Shown here piece after piece: positions 63,301 through 64,000 of a DNA stretch of 64,000 nt. Under the pieces are notes generated by a model. That model made no database searches, was not told the DNA's origin, and saw nothing but the letters and a program-made list of their open reading frames with translations. The stretch covers positions 160,657 through 224,656 of the forward strand of contig JADBJJ010000012.1 in assembly GCA_014874475.1 (NCBI GenBank), written 5' to 3'. The DNA is from Chloroflexota bacterium (GTDB lineage: Bacteria > Chloroflexota > Anaerolineae > B4-G1 > DUEL01). Position numbers and translations under genes: made by a program. Every line of letters starts with the position of its first letter. Within the stretch, counting starts at the first letter, position 1.

Positions 63301-64000
63301 ACCGACCGCCGGCGTGGGCGCAGTAGGGGCGCAGAGCCCTGCGCCCATTCAGGAAACCGAACTCGGCCCCCTGCCCGAGGAGTGGCGGGTGGTGCGGCTG
63401 GGGGAGATTTTTACACCGGTTGACCGTTTGTCAAGACGCGTAAAGATCCAAGATGATCAACAATACACGCTATTGTCGGCCCGTTTGTATGCAAAGGGTA
63501 TCACCGTAAAACAGCAAATAGCTGGCTCCAATTTGAAGACGAAAACTTGGTATTGGGTTAAAAAGGGCGACTTCCTATTACTGAAGATTTGGGCAAGAAA
63601 AGGTTCGTATGGATTTGTAGAAACGGATTATCCGAATAGCATCGTTAGCAGTGATTATCCTATTCTCGTTTTAGACAGCCATAGGGCCGATGAAGGTTAT
63701 GTGCGTTTTCGGCTTCAAATGGAGATAAGTTACCGTCCACTGGATTCCGTAGCTAAAGGGGCGACAAATCGACAGCGCGTCCATGAGCGAGAATTTCTGC
63801 GCGCCATCATCATCCCCCTCCCTCCGCTCCCCGAGCAGCGGGCGATTGCCCACGTGCTGCGCGCGGTGCAGCAGGCCCAGGAGGCCACCGAGCGGGTCAT
63901 CCAGGCGGCGCAGGAACTCAAGAAGAGCCTGATGCGCCACCTCTTCACCTACGGCCCCGTGCCCGTGGTAGGGGCGCAGAGCCCTGCGCCCCTACAGGAA
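63290..64000 (+). CDS. hsdS: Type I restriction-modification specificity subunit S, 5' part
   Basis: Runs off the right edge (237 codons seen), so it is absent from the track. Start ATG 63290 with GGGAGGG 6 nt upstream, overlapping hsdM. ETELGPLPEEWRVVRLGEIF opens the first target-recognition domain; the domain itself (residues about 45-165) is AT-rich with unusual codon use. IIIPLPPLPEQRAIAHVLRAVQQAQE is the central conserved coiled coil. It chooses the DNA sequence to be methylated and cut. Repeat-encoded VGAQSPAP segments occur both before the first domain and after the coil. Confidence 0.9.
   Translation, partial: MAREPTAGVGAVGAQSPAPIQETELGPLPEEWRVVRLGEIFTPVDRLSRRVKIQDDQQYTLLSARLYAKGITVKQQIAGSNLKTKTWYWVKKGDFLLLKIWARKGSYGFVETDYPNSIVSSDYPILVLDSHRADEGYVRFRLQMEISYRPLDSVAKGATNRQRVHEREFLRAIIIPLPPLPEQRAIAHVLRAVQQAQEATERVIQAAQELKKSLMRHLFTYGPVPVVGAQSPAPLQE
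63323..63348. repeat. GTAGGGGCGCAGAGCCCTGCGCCC repeat, copy 2 (hsdS 5' end)
   Basis: In frame, encoding VGAQSPAP between the HsdS start and the first target-recognition domain. Confidence 0.8.
63968..63995. repeat. GTAGGGGCGCAGAGCCCTGCGCCCCTAC repeat, copy 3 (hsdS)
   Basis: Complete imperfect palindrome in frame after the central coiled coil of HsdS, 645 bp from copy 2 in the same orientation and frame. Confidence 0.8.

Overview
High-GC bacterial chromosome, most likely from a member of the Chloroflexota (Anaerolineae-like). This is an inference from the gene families (UPF0182, DUF1385, DUF2723, a multidomain S8 protease ending in a YLPVVL tail, TrmA-family methyltransferase, MurJ) and from the abundance of short dispersed palindromic repeats that enter coding regions. 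No rRNA, CRISPR or phage genes were seen. One tRNA (Val, anticodon GAC) and one insertion sequence are present.

Layout. 1-9.6 kb (minus): GT87-type glycosyltransferase (cut by the edge), GalU-like nucleotidyltransferase, TIM-barrel sugar isomerase, unknown protein, FtsK, GT4 glycosyltransferase, MFS carrier, PIG-L deacetylase, PanE-family reductase. 9.7-11.1 kb (plus): PII-like protein coupled to a Ca/Na-type exchanger. 11.2-21.3 kb (minus): an extracytoplasmic protein-handling cluster with a DsbA-like/cyclophilin lipoprotein, PrsW-type protease, DUF192, DUF2085, Zn-metalloprotease-like protein and a 1491-aa subtilase. 21.7-25.1 kb (plus): MFS, hisS, nadK. 25.6-37.2 kb (plus): Fe-S protein, CCG-domain protein, DUF169, PLP enzyme, UroD-like protein, ChlI/ChlD fusion, Ldh2-type dehydrogenase, DUF1385, MaoC, MFS. 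37.3-45.9 kb: dnaK-grpE, ligA, RNA methyltransferase, queA, TPI. 46-53.4 kb: DUF4380-like, efp, UPF0182, DUF2723. 53.4-57 kb: small RNA/leader, greA, lysS, serS. 57-60.1 kb (minus): methyltransferase, murJ, PAS protein, tRNA-Val. 60.2-61.6 kb: IS element. 61.6 kb to the edge: type I restriction-modification hsdM and hsdS.

Main discovery candidate: the DsbA-like/cyclophilin lipoprotein at 19415-20665 is split in the ORF track by one in-frame UGA. The UGA sits exactly where the first cysteine of the thioredoxin CxxC belongs (U-P-G-C). It is followed, 16 nt later, by the apical loop of a 7-bp stem with G at loop position 2, which matches the bacterial SECIS consensus. I read it as a selenoprotein: a membrane-anchored fusion of selenocysteine thiol oxidoreductase and prolyl isomerase, placed at the head of a run of membrane and secreted protease genes. 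The selenocysteine machinery itself is not in the window.

Other notable points: the hsdS target-recognition segment is AT-rich and bracketed by in-frame copies of a palindromic repeat that also occurs in hsdM; the IS carries a doubled 34-bp-spaced motif at both ends; a promoter-hairpin-terminator unit of about 134 nt precedes greA; several families of palindromic repeats are translated inside the subtilase and DUF2723 proteins; some promoters lie so close to start codons that leaderless mRNAs are likely.
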